Notes: generated by a model from the letters alone, not told the origin. A stretch of DNA of 64,000 bases from Thermoleophilia bacterium (GCA_025936995.1 JAICSH010000002.1:1-64000), one strand, 5' to 3'; positions 7,674 through 16,246 are shown, numbered from the stretch's first letter. Program-made: numbers and translations.

Positions 7674-8986
7674 GCCCGCACTCCTCCGATCGGGAGTCGC
7701 TCCTGTGCGAGGGAGTCCCTGTCCCGCACGGTGACGGTCTCGTCCTCGAGTGTCTGCTCGTCCACGGTGAAGGCCCACGGCGTCCCTATTTCGTCCTGGC
7801 GGCGATAACGCCTGCCGATCTGGCCGCTGTCGTCGTGCTCCACGATGTGGTGGCGGCGGAGCTCCTCGTAGAGCGTCCGCGCCCGCGTCGCCATCCCCTC
7901 GTCGCGCGGAATGAGTGGGAGAATCGCCGCCTTCACCGGTGCGACCTGCGGATGGAGGCGGAGGACGACCCGCTCGCGGTCGCCGACGATCTCCTCGTCG
8001 TACGCGTCGCAGAGAAGGGCGACGAAGATCCGCTCGATGCTGACCGCCGGCTCGATCACGTGGGGCGTGTAGCGGTTCCCGTCGGGATCGATCCACTCGA
8101 GCTTCGTGCCGGAGTGCTGCGTGTGCTGCTTGAGATCGAACTCGCCCCGGTTCGCGACTCCCTCGAGCTCCTGCCAGCCGATGGGATAGAGGTACTCGAC
8201 GTCGCTCGTTGCGCTCGAGTAGTGCGAGCGCTCCTCCGCCGAGTGCTCGCGGAGGCGGAGGTTGCTGTCCCGAAGGCCGAGGCCGCGGTGCCACGCGAGG
8301 CGCTGCTCGAGCCAGTACTCGTGCCACTTGGGAGCCTCCGCCGGCGGGACGAAGTACTCCACCTCCATCAGCTCGAACTCGCGCACACGGAACAGGAAGT
8401 TGCCCGGAGTGATTTCGTTCCTGAACGCCTTGCCGAACTGCGCGATCCCGAACGGCGGCTTGCGCCGGGCGAGCTGGGCGACGTTCTTGAAGTTGATGAA
8501 GATCCCCTGGGCGGTCTCCGGGCGGAGGTACGCGGCGGAGCTCTCGTCCTGGAGAGCGCCGACCCGGGTCTCGAACATGAGGTTGAACTGGCGTGCCTCG
8601 GTGAGGTCGCAATCCGGCGTCTCGCCCGGCCGCTTGCTCGGCTTGCGGCCGCACTTCTCGAACTCGAGCTGGTCGGCGCGGAAGCGGAGCTTGCACGTGC
8701 GGCAGTCGACGAGCGGGTCGGTGAAGCCCGCGACGTGGCCCGATGCTTCCCAGACCCGGGGGTTGAGGATGATCGCGGAGTCGAGGGCGACGATGTCGTC
8801 GCGCTCCTGCACCATCGCGCGGAACCAGAGCGACCGGATGTTGTTCTTGGTGAGGACGCCGTAGTGGCCGTAGTCGTATGTCGAGCCGAGGCCGCCGTAG
8901 ATCTCCGAGGACGGGAAGACGAAGCCGCGGCGGCGGCAGAGGGAAACGATGGTCTCCATCGTCAGCGGCTTCGCGGTCTCGGCCAT
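7622..8986 (-). CDS. glyS: glycyl-tRNA synthetase (homodimeric type)
   Basis: 454 residues, single-chain alpha2-type class II enzyme that charges tRNA-Gly. The N-terminal catalytic core begins with RGFVFPSSEIYGGLG, and the class II motif 2 region is FRNEITPGNFLFRVREFE. Motif 3 is within EPAVSIERIF, and a C-terminal anticodon-binding domain follows. A Cys-rich insert (CRTCKLRF...CGRKP) is present as in many bacterial homologues. The gene reads away from ppsR; TAACCT lies 6 nt upstream of its ATG. Confidence 0.95.
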   Translation of the reverse strand: MAETAKPLTMETIVSLCRRRGFVFPSSEIYGGLGSTYDYGHYGVLTKNNIRSLWFRAMVQERDDIVALDSAIILNPRVWEASGHVAGFTDPLVDCRTCKLRFRADQLEFEKCGRKPSKRPGETPDCDLTEARQFNLMFETRVGALQDESSAAYLRPETAQGIFINFKNVAQLARRKPPFGIAQFGKAFRNEITPGNFLFRVREFELMEVEYFVPPAEAPKWHEYWLEQRLAWHRGLGLRDSNLRLREHSAEERSHYSSATSDVEYLYPIGWQELEGVANRGEFDLKQHTQHSGTKLEWIDPDGNRYTPHVIEPAVSIERIFVALLCDAYDEEIVGDRERVVLRLHPQVAPVKAAILPLIPRDEGMATRARTLYEELRRHHIVEHDDSGQIGRRYRRQDEIGTPWAFTVDEQTLEDETVTVRDRDSLAQERLPIGGVRAWLDDALEQDWSSPRSG

Positions 8987-8992
8987 GGGCGG

Positions 8993-8998
8993 AGGTTA
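8993..8998 (-). promoter_or_regulatory. candidate -10 element, leaderless glyS
   Basis: On the minus strand TAACCT lies 6 nt before the glyS ATG (complement of 8984-8986). No Shine-Dalgarno sequence is seen. Confidence 0.5.
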
Positions 8999-9074
8999 CC
9001 CGGGAGGTTCAGCACGGACGGCCGGCTCTCGATCGCAGACATTCGAGGTTCCAGAGTCCCGGCGCGAAGTTTCG

Positions 9075-9099
9075 ACGCCGGCGCCAACGGCGCCGGCGT
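9075..9099. repeat. perfect 11-bp inverted repeat between glyS and ppsR
   Basis: ACGCCGGCGCC, loop AAC, GGCGCCGGCGT. It sits in the 221-bp divergent intergenic region. No T tract follows, so a terminator role is unlikely here; a protein-binding or transcript structure role is possible. Confidence 0.7.
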
Positions 9100-9141
9100 A
9101 ACGTGGCCTCCCCGTGGTGGGTGGGGGTTTGGGATGGTCAA

Positions 9142-9170
9142 GGAACAGCACCGCAAGGGAACAGCACCGC
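9142..9170. repeat. two direct copies of GGAACAGCACCGC, 16-bp period
   Basis: Copies at 9142-9154 and 9158-9170, each preceded by AA or AAG. They lie 38-66 bp upstream of the ppsR start, a position suited to a tandem operator or activator site. No regulator identified. Confidence 0.6.
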
Positions 9171-9207
9171 CAGCAAGCCGCACGCTCCCCGTTACGCTTG
9201 ACCGCCG

Positions 9208-10044
9208 ATGCCGAAGCCGCCGGTCGAGCTCCACGTCGTCTCCGACGCCACCGGCGAGACCGCGGCGCGCCTCGTTCAGGCCCTCGAGGCGCAGTTCCCG
9301 GACCAGGAGTTCGTCGAGATCCGCCACCCGCGCGTCGAGTCGGAGGACGATCTCCAGCTCGCGGTGAACCGGATGCGCGGAAGGCCGGCCGTCGTCGTCT
9401 ACACGCTCGTCCAGCCGCATTTCCGGGACGTGATGCGCACGCTCTGCCGCCGGGCACGGCTCCACTACTGCGACCTACTCGGGCAGCCGATCGACGCCGT
9501 CGCGCGCGTCTCCGGCCAGGCGGCGAAGATGACGCCTGGGTCTCGCCCGCCCCTCAACTCGGCGTACTTCAAGCGCATGGAGGCGATCGAGTTCGCGGTC
9601 CGCTACGACGACGGGGTCGCGCACGGCCTCCACGACGCCGACGTCGTGCTCGTCGGGGTCTCACGCACGTCGAAGACGCCGCTCTCGATCTACCTCGGCT
9701 ACCTGGGCCACAAGGCCGCGAACGTGCCGGTCGTGAAGGGGATCTCGCCGCCGCCGGAGCTGTTCGAGATCGACCAATCCAGGGTCGTGGGCCTCACGAT
9801 CGACCCGGACCGGCTCGCCGAGATCCGCCGGGCCCGGGTTCGGGCGATGGGCGCACCGGGCCGGAACCGGCAGTACGCCGAGCTCGCGGAGATCTACGAC
9901 GAGCTCGAGGAGGCCACGAAGCTCCACCGCCGCCTCGGCTGCCCCGTGATCGACATCTCCGAGCTGTCGATCGAGGAGACGGCGCACCGCATCCTGCGCG
10001 TCGTCGAGGAGCGGCGGGCCGACTCGAAGGTGGAGGCCCGGTGA
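9208..10044 (+). CDS. ppsR: PPDK regulatory protein (bifunctional kinase/pyrophosphorylase)
   Basis: 278 residues of the DUF299/PPSR family. These enzymes phosphorylate and dephosphorylate a Thr next to the catalytic His of pyruvate phosphate dikinase (or PEP synthase), using ADP and Pi. The N-terminal signature is VVSDATGETA and the ADP-binding P-loop is GVSRTSKTP. The dikinase gene follows one small gene downstream, which identifies PPDK as the likely target. TACGCT lies 9 nt upstream of the ATG. Tandem 13-bp repeats and a hairpin occupy the upstream region. Confidence 0.93.
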   Translation: MPKPPVELHVVSDATGETAARLVQALEAQFPDQEFVEIRHPRVESEDDLQLAVNRMRGRPAVVVYTLVQPHFRDVMRTLCRRARLHYCDLLGQPIDAVARVSGQAAKMTPGSRPPLNSAYFKRMEAIEFAVRYDDGVAHGLHDADVVLVGVSRTSKTPLSIYLGYLGHKAANVPVVKGISPPPELFEIDQSRVVGLTIDPDRLAEIRRARVRAMGAPGRNRQYAELAEIYDELEEATKLHRRLGCPVIDISELSIEETAHRILRVVEERRADSKVEAR

Positions 10045-10196
10045 GGGCCAAGCCCCGCATCCCGCTGTGGCGCTGGGCGCTGTGGTGGGTGGTGCTCGTC
10101 GTCGCGGACGTCGTCTTCTACGTCCTCATGACGCCGGTCTGGATCGGGCTCCGCACCCTGGCCTGGGTGGCGGAGTTTCGTGCAAGGCGCGGCTAG
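10041..10196 (+). CDS. small membrane protein between ppsR and ppdK (51 aa)
   Basis: GTG start overlaps the ppsR TGA by 4 bp (GTGA). The product begins MRAKPRIPLWRW and then has a hydrophobic stretch (WALWWVVLVVADVVFYVLM) and a second amphipathic segment ending in EFRARRG. One, possibly two, membrane passes. No recognised family. Coupling to ppsR and position before ppdK suggest co-expression, but a functional link is only inferred. Confidence 0.6.
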   Translation: MRAKPRIPLWRWALWWVVLVVADVVFYVLMTPVWIGLRTLAWVAEFRARRG

Positions 10197-10234
10197 CGGG
10201 GAAGCATGCCGCGTATGACAACATCTGCGACCCG

Positions 10235-12772
10235 ATGACCCGCTACGTCTACGACTTCGACGAGCCCGCCGAGGGGGGCCGCGAGCTCCTCGGCGGCAAG
10301 GGAGTCGGGCTCGCCGAGATGACGCAGCTCGGGATCCCGGTTCCCGCCGGATTCACGATCACGACCGACGCCTGCCGGGCGTACATGTCCTCGGGCGGCG
10401 CGGTCGAAGGGCTCGACGAGGAGATCGCCGAGCACATCGAGCGGCTCGAGAAACGGACGGGGAAGCGCTTCGGCGACCCGGACGATCCGCTGCTCGTGTC
10501 CGTCCGCTCCGGCGCGGCGATCTCGATGCCCGGGATGATGGACACGATCCTCAACGTCGGGCTCAACGACGACTCCGTGACCGGACTCGGGCGATCGACC
10601 GGGAACGACGAGTTCGCGCGGGACTGCTACCGCCGGCTGATCCAGATGTTCGGGGAGACCGTGGACGGCATCCCGCACGAGAGCTTCAGCGTCGACGATT
10701 CCGCCGAGCGAGCCCGCGAGATCTACGAACGGGACACCGGACACGGCTTCCCGCAGGACGTTCGGGAGCAGCTGCGCCGCGCGATCGCCGCCGTCTTCGA
10801 ATCCTGGAACTCGTCGCGAGCGCAGGTGTACCGGCGCATGTACGGGATCCCGGACGACCTCGGCACCGCCGTCAACGTCGTCCAGATGGTGTTCGGGAAC
10901 AAGGGCGACGACTCGGCCACCGGCGTCTGCTTCACCCGCGACCCCTCGACCGGCGAGCAGGGCGTCTACGGCGAGTACCTCGTCAATGCGCAGGGGGAGG
11001 ACGTCGTAGCCGGAACCCGAACGCCGCAGCCGCTCGCGGAGCTGCGCAAGCGCATGCCGGAGGCGTACGACCAGCTACTCGAGACGATCGGCGCGCTCGA
11101 GCGCCACTACCGTGACATGCAGGACATCGAGTTCACGGTCGAGGAGGGCCGGCTCTACCTCCTCCAGACGCGCACCGCGAAGCGGACGGCCGCGGCCGCG
11201 ATCACGTGCGCCGTCGACATGACCTCGGAAGGGCTGATCGAGCGGGAGGAGGCCGTGGCGCGCATCGATCCGTCGCAGCTCGACCAGCTGCTCCATCCGC
11301 GTCTCGACCCCGACGCGGAGTTCGAGGTGGCCGCGCAGGGCCTCAACGCGTCTCCGGGCGCCGCGTGCGGGAAGATCGTCCTCGACGCCGACAGCGCCGA
11401 GGAGCGCGGGAAGGCCGGCGAGTCGGTCATCCTCGTCCGCTGGGAGACGACGCCCGACGACATCCACGGCCTCATACAGGCGAGGGGCGTGCTCACGGCG
11501 CACGGCGGCATGACGTCCCATGCCGCCGTGGTCGCGCGCGGGATGGGGAAGCCCTGCGTCGCGGGCTGCGACGGTCTCGACATCGACACCGGCGCGAAGA
11601 CCGTCCGGATCGGCGGCCACGCGCTACGCGAGGGCGACGTGATCACGATCGACGGCGGCACCGGCCGCGTCATCGTGGGCGAGGTCCCGCTCGTCGCGCC
11701 GGCGATCAACGAGGACTTCGAGACAATCCTCGGCTGGGCCGACGACCTCCGCCGCCTCAGCGTCCGGACGAACGCCGACAACGCGAACGACGCTGCCAAG
11801 GCGCGCGAGTTCGGAGCGCAGGGCATCGGGCTCTGCCGCACCGAGCACATGTTCTTCGGCGACGAGCGCCTCCCGGTCGTGCAGGAGATGATCCTCGCGC
11901 GCGACGAGGCGGGCAGGCGCGAGGCGCTCGACCGGCTCCTCCCGTTCCAGCAGTCCGACTTCGAGGCGATCTTCGAGGCAATGGCCGGGCTGCCGGTGAC
12001 GATCAGGCTCCTGGACCCGCCGCTCCACGAGTTCCTCCCGTCGCTCGAGGAAGCGCCCGACGAGCGGATGCGGCAGCGGATCCGCACGCTCTCGGAGGCG
12101 AACCCGATGCTCGGCACGCGCGGCTGCCGGCTCGGGATCCAGTGGCCCGAGATCTACGAGATGCAGGTCCGCGCGATCGCGCGCGCGGCGAAGGCGGTAA
12201 AGGAGCGCGCCGGAGAGGCGCCGCTGGTCGAGATCATGCATCCGCTCGTGGGCTTCCGCGAGGAGCTTCGCCGGCTGCGCGAGCTCACCGAGCGCATCAT
12301 GGAGGAAGAGGCGCCGGAGCTCGAGTACCTGTGCGGGACGATGATCGAGCTACCGCGCGCGGCGCTCCGCGCGGACGAGATCGCCGAGGTCGCTGACTTC
12401 TTCTCCTTCGGCACGAACGACCTCACGCAGACGACGCTCGGGATGTCGCGCGACGACGCCGAGGGGAAGTTCCTCACCTTCTACCTCGAGGATCGCGTGC
12501 TCGAGCGGAACCCCTTCGAGGTACTCGACCAGGAGGGCGTCGGCGACCTGATGCGGATCGGCGTCGAGCGGGGGCGGGAGACGAAGCCCGACATCAAGCT
12601 CGGCATCTGCGGCGAGCATGGCGGCGAGCCCAGCTCGGTCGAGTTCTGCCACCGGATCGGGCTCGACTACGTGAGCTGCTCGCCGTACCGTGTCCCGCTC
12701 GCGCGTCTCGCGGCGGCGCAGGCCGTGCTGCACGAGGCCCGCCGCGCGGAGTACGTGCAGGCCGGCGGCTAG
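10235..12772 (+). CDS. ppdK: pyruvate, phosphate dikinase
   Basis: 845 residues; interconverts pyruvate + ATP + Pi and PEP + AMP + PPi. The N-terminal nucleotide-binding domain starts with YVYDFDEP and LLGGKGVGLAEM. The swivelling phosphohistidine domain has GGMTSHAAVVARGMGKPC, placing catalytic His at residue 429 with the regulatory Thr two residues before it. The C-terminal TIM barrel has CRTEHMFF, FGTNDLTQTT and the catalytic Cys (about residue 792) in CGEHGG. ATG at 10235 is the first usable start in frame; its ribosome site is weak. Upstream PpsR is its expected regulator. Confidence 0.96.
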   Translation: MTRYVYDFDEPAEGGRELLGGKGVGLAEMTQLGIPVPAGFTITTDACRAYMSSGGAVEGLDEEIAEHIERLEKRTGKRFGDPDDPLLVSVRSGAAISMPGMMDTILNVGLNDDSVTGLGRSTGNDEFARDCYRRLIQMFGETVDGIPHESFSVDDSAERAREIYERDTGHGFPQDVREQLRRAIAAVFESWNSSRAQVYRRMYGIPDDLGTAVNVVQMVFGNKGDDSATGVCFTRDPSTGEQGVYGEYLVNAQGEDVVAGTRTPQPLAELRKRMPEAYDQLLETIGALERHYRDMQDIEFTVEEGRLYLLQTRTAKRTAAAAITCAVDMTSEGLIEREEAVARIDPSQLDQLLHPRLDPDAEFEVAAQGLNASPGAACGKIVLDADSAEERGKAGESVILVRWETTPDDIHGLIQARGVLTAHGGMTSHAAVVARGMGKPCVAGCDGLDIDTGAKTVRIGGHALREGDVITIDGGTGRVIVGEVPLVAPAINEDFETILGWADDLRRLSVRTNADNANDAAKAREFGAQGIGLCRTEHMFFGDERLPVVQEMILARDEAGRREALDRLLPFQQSDFEAIFEAMAGLPVTIRLLDPPLHEFLPSLEEAPDERMRQRIRTLSEANPMLGTRGCRLGIQWPEIYEMQVRAIARAAKAVKERAGEAPLVEIMHPLVGFREELRRLRELTERIMEEEAPELEYLCGTMIELPRAALRADEIAEVADFFSFGTNDLTQTTLGMSRDDAEGKFLTFYLEDRVLERNPFEVLDQEGVGDLMRIGVERGRETKPDIKLGICGEHGGEPSSVEFCHRIGLDYVSCSPYRVPLARLAAAQAVLHEARRAEYVQAGG

Positions 12773-13644
12773 GCGTAGCCGCGGACGCGGAAATACGCGA
12801 TCGCGACGCTACCCGCCGCCACCGCGGCCAGGCCGAGCACACCGCCGAGCCCGAGCTGCCCGTACTGCGCCCGTCCACTGTCGCGCCAGTGCGCGTAGGC
12901 GAGGGTGATGAGGATCCCGCCGATCAGGCCCCCGACATGGCCGCCCCACGAGATGTTCGGGATCGCGAACGAGATGACGAGGTTGATCACGATCCACGTC
13001 ATGGCGTTCCCGGCGAGCCTGCCCGTGACCTGCCACTCGATGATCATCATCGCGCCGAGGATCCCGAAGATCGCGCCGGACGCTCCGAGGATCGGGATCG
13101 CGGGCGCCTGCAGCAGACCTCCCGCCGAGCCGGCGAGCCCGGAGACGAAATAGAGCCCGAGGTAGCGGACGCGGCCGAAGTACTGCTCGACCGGCGTCCC
13201 GATCACCCAGAGCGCGTACATGTTGAACGCGATGTGGATGATCGACGCGTGCAGGAACATCGCCGTCACGAGCCGGTACCAGCCTCCGTGCGGAACGAGT
13301 GGCCCGAAGAGCACCCAGTGGACGTACAGGCTGCCGCCGCGAGGATCGTTCAACCCGTTCCCCTGCACCGCCGTGATGAGGTAGATCGCGACGTTGATCG
13401 CGATGAGCGCCCGCGTGATAGGCGCACTCCCCGAGGCGAGCGCGACGCCGGGCGCGCGGCGCACCGGCCGCGGGCGAATCCGGGTCGCCGGGCTGCGGCG
13501 GGCTCCCGCGTGATCCGGACACCGGATGCCGACGGGCGCGAACGTCGCGCAGTCGGCGCAGATCGGCCGCCCGCACTCGGAACACGAGAGCCCGGTCTCC
13601 CGATCGGGGTGGCGGTAGCAGTAGCGCGTCTCCACAGTCGACAT
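12769..13644 (-). CDS. rhomboid intramembrane serine protease with zinc-binding N-terminus
   Basis: 291 residues. The N-terminal 45 residues hold a B-box-like ligand set (C9, H12, C21, C24, C29, C32, C42, H45). A basic linker and a six- or seven-helix rhomboid domain follow. The catalytic dyad is Ser189 in GASGAIFG and His236 in GGHVGG; the HxxxN-like oxyanion region HIAFN is also present. Rhomboids cleave membrane proteins within the bilayer. Its start is chosen at the ATG directly before the zinc motif; TAGGCT lies 7 nt upstream. The frame overlaps the ppdK stop by 4 bp. Confidence 0.92.
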   Translation of the reverse strand: MSTVETRYCYRHPDRETGLSCSECGRPICADCATFAPVGIRCPDHAGARRSPATRIRPRPVRRAPGVALASGSAPITRALIAINVAIYLITAVQGNGLNDPRGGSLYVHWVLFGPLVPHGGWYRLVTAMFLHASIIHIAFNMYALWVIGTPVEQYFGRVRYLGLYFVSGLAGSAGGLLQAPAIPILGASGAIFGILGAMMIIEWQVTGRLAGNAMTWIVINLVISFAIPNISWGGHVGGLIGGILITLAYAHWRDSGRAQYGQLGLGGVLGLAAVAAGSVAIAYFRVRGYA

Positions 13645-13650
13645 CGGAAT

Positions 13651-13657
13651 TAGCCTA
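13651..13657. promoter_or_regulatory. overlapping divergent -10 elements (rhomboid and comB)
   Basis: TAGCCTA reads TAGCCT on the plus strand, 6 nt before the comB GTG at 13663. On the minus strand it reads TAGGCT, 7 nt before the rhomboid ATG. Only 18 bp separate the two start codons, so both transcripts would be leaderless. Confidence 0.55.
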
Positions 13658-13662
13658 GTCCG

Positions 13663-14358
13663 GTGCGCGTCCACGTGGCCTTCACCCCCGGGGAGCAGAC
13701 CCCTGCTCCGGTCGGCATCGTCGTCGACGTCCTGCGCGCGACGTCGACGATCTGCCAGGCCCTCGCGTCCGGCTACCGGCGGGTGCTCTGCTGCGCGGAG
13801 GTGGACGAGGCACGCGCGCTCGCGGAGACCGAAGGACCGGCGAAGCTCGCCGGCGAACGGCTCCTCGAGCACATCGAGGGCTTCGACTTCGGCAACTCGC
13901 CGCGCGAGCTCGACGGCGAGCCCGGAGCGGAGACGCTCGTCCTCACGACGACGAACGGGACACGGCTCCTCGTCGCGGCGGCCGAGCGGTTCGAGCGCGT
14001 CTACGTCGGGTCGCTCCTCAACGTCGACGCCGTCGCCGCGGCGGCGCGCAAGAGCGGGGAGGACGTCGCGGTCCTCTGCGCGGGCGTACTCGGCGAGCTC
14101 GCGCTCGACGACGCGTACTGCGCCGGCCGCATCGCCGACGCGCTCGGCGGCGAGCCGGAGGACTCGGCGCGCGCGGCGATCCTGCTCGCACGAAGTTTCC
14201 CCAGCGCGATCGAGGGCCTCGGAGCCGGCCGGAGCGCTGCGAACCTGCGGCGGCACGGCCTCGAGGCCGACGTCGAGCGGTGCGCGCAGGAGAACGTCCT
14301 CGACGTCGTCCCGCGCTACGTCCGCCGCGTCGGCCCCGCAGCCGAAGTGACGCTCTGA
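13663..14358 (+). CDS. comB: 2-phosphosulfolactate phosphatase family protein (ComB-like)
   Basis: 231 residues, the family length. ComB hydrolyses 2-phosphosulfolactate in methanogen coenzyme M synthesis; bacterial homologues are widespread and their substrate is often unknown. Conserved stretches VVDVLRATSTICQAL, TTTNGTRL and the Cys-containing CAGVLGELALDDAYCAG are present. No other coenzyme M or sulfolactate gene is visible nearby, so the symbol is by family only. It is convergent with the 94-aa protein, whose stop follows directly. Confidence 0.85.
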   Translation: MRVHVAFTPGEQTPAPVGIVVDVLRATSTICQALASGYRRVLCCAEVDEARALAETEGPAKLAGERLLEHIEGFDFGNSPRELDGEPGAETLVLTTTNGTRLLVAAAERFERVYVGSLLNVDAVAAAARKSGEDVAVLCAGVLGELALDDAYCAGRIADALGGEPEDSARAAILLARSFPSAIEGLGAGRSAANLRRHGLEADVERCAQENVLDVVPRYVRRVGPAAEVTL

Positions 14359-14643
14359 CTATGCCTTCGCGCGAACGGCGACCTGGTACTTCGTGACCGA
14401 CGTCCGCTGACCCGGCGTATCCGGCCCCGGCATCGCTCCGAGGATTTCGTCGGCCTTCCGATAGTCGTCCTCGCTGTCGACGAACACGATCGCGAGCGAC
14501 CGCTCACCGTCGGGATCGTGCAGGATGACGAGCTCGGCCGGCGGCATCCCCTCCGGCCGGTCGCCGCCTTCGATCTCCCCTTTCAGGTGCGACATCCGGT
14601 CCGCGCTGACCCCTTCGAACGAAACAACCCGTGCCAAAGCCAT
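14359..14643 (-). CDS. conserved hypothetical protein, 94 aa (ferredoxin-like fold suspected)
   Basis: Product begins MALARVVSFEGVSADRM and ends with KYQVAVRAKA. The pattern VVSFEGV...LVILHDPDGERSLAIVFVDSEDDYRKADEIL looks like a small alpha+beta barrel related to monooxygenase-like dimeric domains, but no catalytic residues can be assigned. A perfect AGGAGG lies 6 nt before the ATG. Function unknown. Confidence 0.7.
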   Translation of the reverse strand: MALARVVSFEGVSADRMSHLKGEIEGGDRPEGMPPAELVILHDPDGERSLAIVFVDSEDDYRKADEILGAMPGPDTPGQRTSVTKYQVAVRAKA

Positions 14644-14679
14644 CGAAGTCCTCCTTTTTGGAGTGCGTGTCGGCGGAGC

Positions 14680-15206
14680 CTACGCGTCGGCCGCGAGCTC
14701 GGCCAGCTTCGCCACCGTCCGCCAGTTGCGGTGTGTCGCCTGCACCCCGAGAAGGCGCTCGAGCCGCGCAGCCGAGAGCCGCGATCCCTGAACTCCGGCT
14801 GGATACAGGAGGTAGACGTCCGTGCCCACGAGCTGGGCCCGGTCCGGCGAGTGGTCCGCGTCGGCGAGCCGCTTCGCGTCCGCGGCGTTCGGCTTCCCGC
14901 TGAGGAAGACCACGTGCGACTGCGACGTGTCCCGGCCGAAGGGATGCCCGCGACGAGAGCCACGAGCTCGCCGGGAGTCCGCATGATGGCGGTCGTCTCG
15001 ACTCCGAAGGCGTCCGCGACCAGCCGCTCGATCCCGTTCGCAACCGTCCCTCGGCCCCTCGGCCCGTCGAGGATGACGTTGCCGCTCGCGATGTACGTCC
15101 GGACGCTCCCGTAGCCGGCGTCTTCGAGCAGCGCCCGAAGCTTCGCCATCGGCACCTTGTTGCGAGCGCCGAGGTTGACCGCCCGGAGGAGCGCGACCCA
15201 TCTCAC
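14680..15206 (-). pseudogene. DUF1697 protein with an internal frameshift
   Basis: The N-terminal half reads RWVALLRAVNLGARNKVPMA through LVALVAGIP. The C-terminal half (FGRDTSQSHVVFLSGKP through TVAKLAELAADA) is in another frame. The switch falls at a C run on the minus strand (plus-strand GGG near 14940-14942); one extra C there would restore a continuous protein of about 175 residues with the family's usual xPF motif. The GTG start overlaps the TGA of the S4 gene (4 bp). Could be a real mutation or an assembly error. Confidence 0.75.
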
Positions 15207-15601
15207 CGCCGGCTCTGTCCCTTGCGCAGCGCGTCGAGCCGCCGCCGCTCCAGCTTCGTGGGCCGGGCACCCAGGTCGGCGCCGAGCGGACGCGCCAGCC
15301 GCCGCTCGAGCCCGAGGCGCTCGCGCTCCTCGCGCGACTCCGGCGTCTCCTCGTAGAGCGTCGCGGCGACCTTCGCAGGGCCGCGGCGGTCCGCGAGGCC
15401 GGTGACGACGACCGTGCGGCGAGCGGGGCCGGTCCGGATCTCGACGGTGTCGCCGGGCGCGACCTCCCGTGCGGGCCTGACGCGCTCTCCGCCCACCTTC
15501 ACGTGTCCCGCGAGCACGAGCTCGGTCGCCGCGCTCCGCGTCTTCGCGAAACGCGCCGCCCACAGCCATTTGTCGATGCGCACCCGCTCCACGGGGTTCA
15601 T
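15203..15601 (-). CDS. S4-domain RNA-binding protein, Hsp15-like
   Basis: 132 residues. An S4 RNA-binding domain opens with VRIDKWLWAARFAKTRSAATEL and GHVKVGGERV, the pattern of ribosome-associated heat-shock protein Hsp15, which recycles stalled 50S subunits carrying nascent chains. A basic C-terminal tail follows. The ATG at 15601 overlaps the cupin gene's TGA by 4 bp (ATGA); an in-frame GTG at 15610 is a less likely start. It lies in a three-gene coupled unit: cupin, this gene, DUF1697. Confidence 0.85.
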   Translation of the reverse strand: MNPVERVRIDKWLWAARFAKTRSAATELVLAGHVKVGGERVRPAREVAPGDTVEIRTGPARRTVVVTGLADRRGPAKVAATLYEETPESREERERLGLERRLARPLGADLGARPTKLERRRLDALRKGQSRR

Positions 15602-16176
15602 CCTGCCCACGGCAGTTCCGGCCAGGCGTCCGGCTGCCCGAGCCGCCAGTGCGAGAACCTCGCGTACGCCTCCCTCGGGTCGTTCGTCTCCGTCTCGACT
15701 CCTGCTCCGCGCGCCTGAGCGTGCTCGGCCGCCGGGTAGAGAAGCGTCCTTCCCTCACGGCGGGCGCCGGTCATGAAGATCACGCACGGCCCGTCGCCGG
15801 TGCCGACGAACGTGTGGCGCGTACCGGCGGGGCAGTGGACGAAGTCCCACGCGCGGAGCGGACGCTCCTCGTCCTCCACGACGAGCAGGCAGCTGCCGGC
15901 GAGGACGAGGAAGTCCTCCTGCGCGGACTCCGCGTGGAACATCCCCGACGGCTTGCCCGGCTCGAGCACCGCGAGCGTGAAGCCCGTGTCGGCGAACATC
16001 TGCGGCTCGGTGTCCGGCCGCTCGGCGAGCACGCGCGGGCTGCTCTCGAACACGCAGCGGCCGCCGAACGCGTCGTTCCGCAGCCAGGCCGCCTCCCCGA
16101 CGTTGACGACGAACCAGCCCGGCGAGACGGGGGCGAGCCCCGAGCCGACATCGTCCAACCGTGCTTCCTCGACCAT
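15598..16176 (-). CDS. cupin-domain protein
   Basis: 192 residues. A single cupin beta-barrel core is visible. Motif 1-like SGMFHAESAQEDFLVLAGSC has fewer His than the classical motif. Motif 2 is HCPAGTRHTFVGTGDGPCVI. The family binds metal or small ligands; the reaction is unknown. AAGGAG lies 5 nt before the ATG at 16176 and fixes the start, although the frame is open further upstream. It is divergent from imuB, and the two LexA boxes lie in the shared 70-bp region, so it could share SOS control. Confidence 0.8.
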   Translation of the reverse strand: MVEEARLDDVGSGLAPVSPGWFVVNVGEAAWLRNDAFGGRCVFESSPRVLAERPDTEPQMFADTGFTLAVLEPGKPSGMFHAESAQEDFLVLAGSCLLVVEDEERPLRAWDFVHCPAGTRHTFVGTGDGPCVIFMTGARREGRTLLYPAAEHAQARGAGVETETNDPREAYARFSHWRLGQPDAWPELPWAG

Positions 16177-16215
16177 CCGAGCTCCTTTCAGCGTTTGGCG
16201 TGCAGCTTGACAGGA

Positions 16216-16227
16216 GAACACATGTTC
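16216..16227. promoter_or_regulatory. LexA (SOS) box 1 upstream of imuB
   Basis: GAACACATGTTC, a perfect GAAC-N4-GTTC palindrome, the LexA/DinR operator type of actinobacteria and firmicutes. Centre-to-centre 17 bp from box 2. Confidence 0.85.
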
Positions 16228-16232
16228 GTATA

Positions 16233-16244
16233 GAACATCTGTTC
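16233..16244. promoter_or_regulatory. LexA (SOS) box 2 upstream of imuB
   Basis: GAACATCTGTTC ends 2 bp before the imuB ATG at 16247. It covers the likely transcription start, and the near -10 sequence TAGAAC (16231-16236) overlaps it. Binding there should block initiation. Confidence 0.85.
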
Positions 16245-16246
16245 CC

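Noticed and set aside
10041..10234. Earlier start for ppdK inside the small membrane gene region
   Set aside because: ATG codons at 10206 and 10215 are out of frame; the conserved N-terminus begins at 10235.
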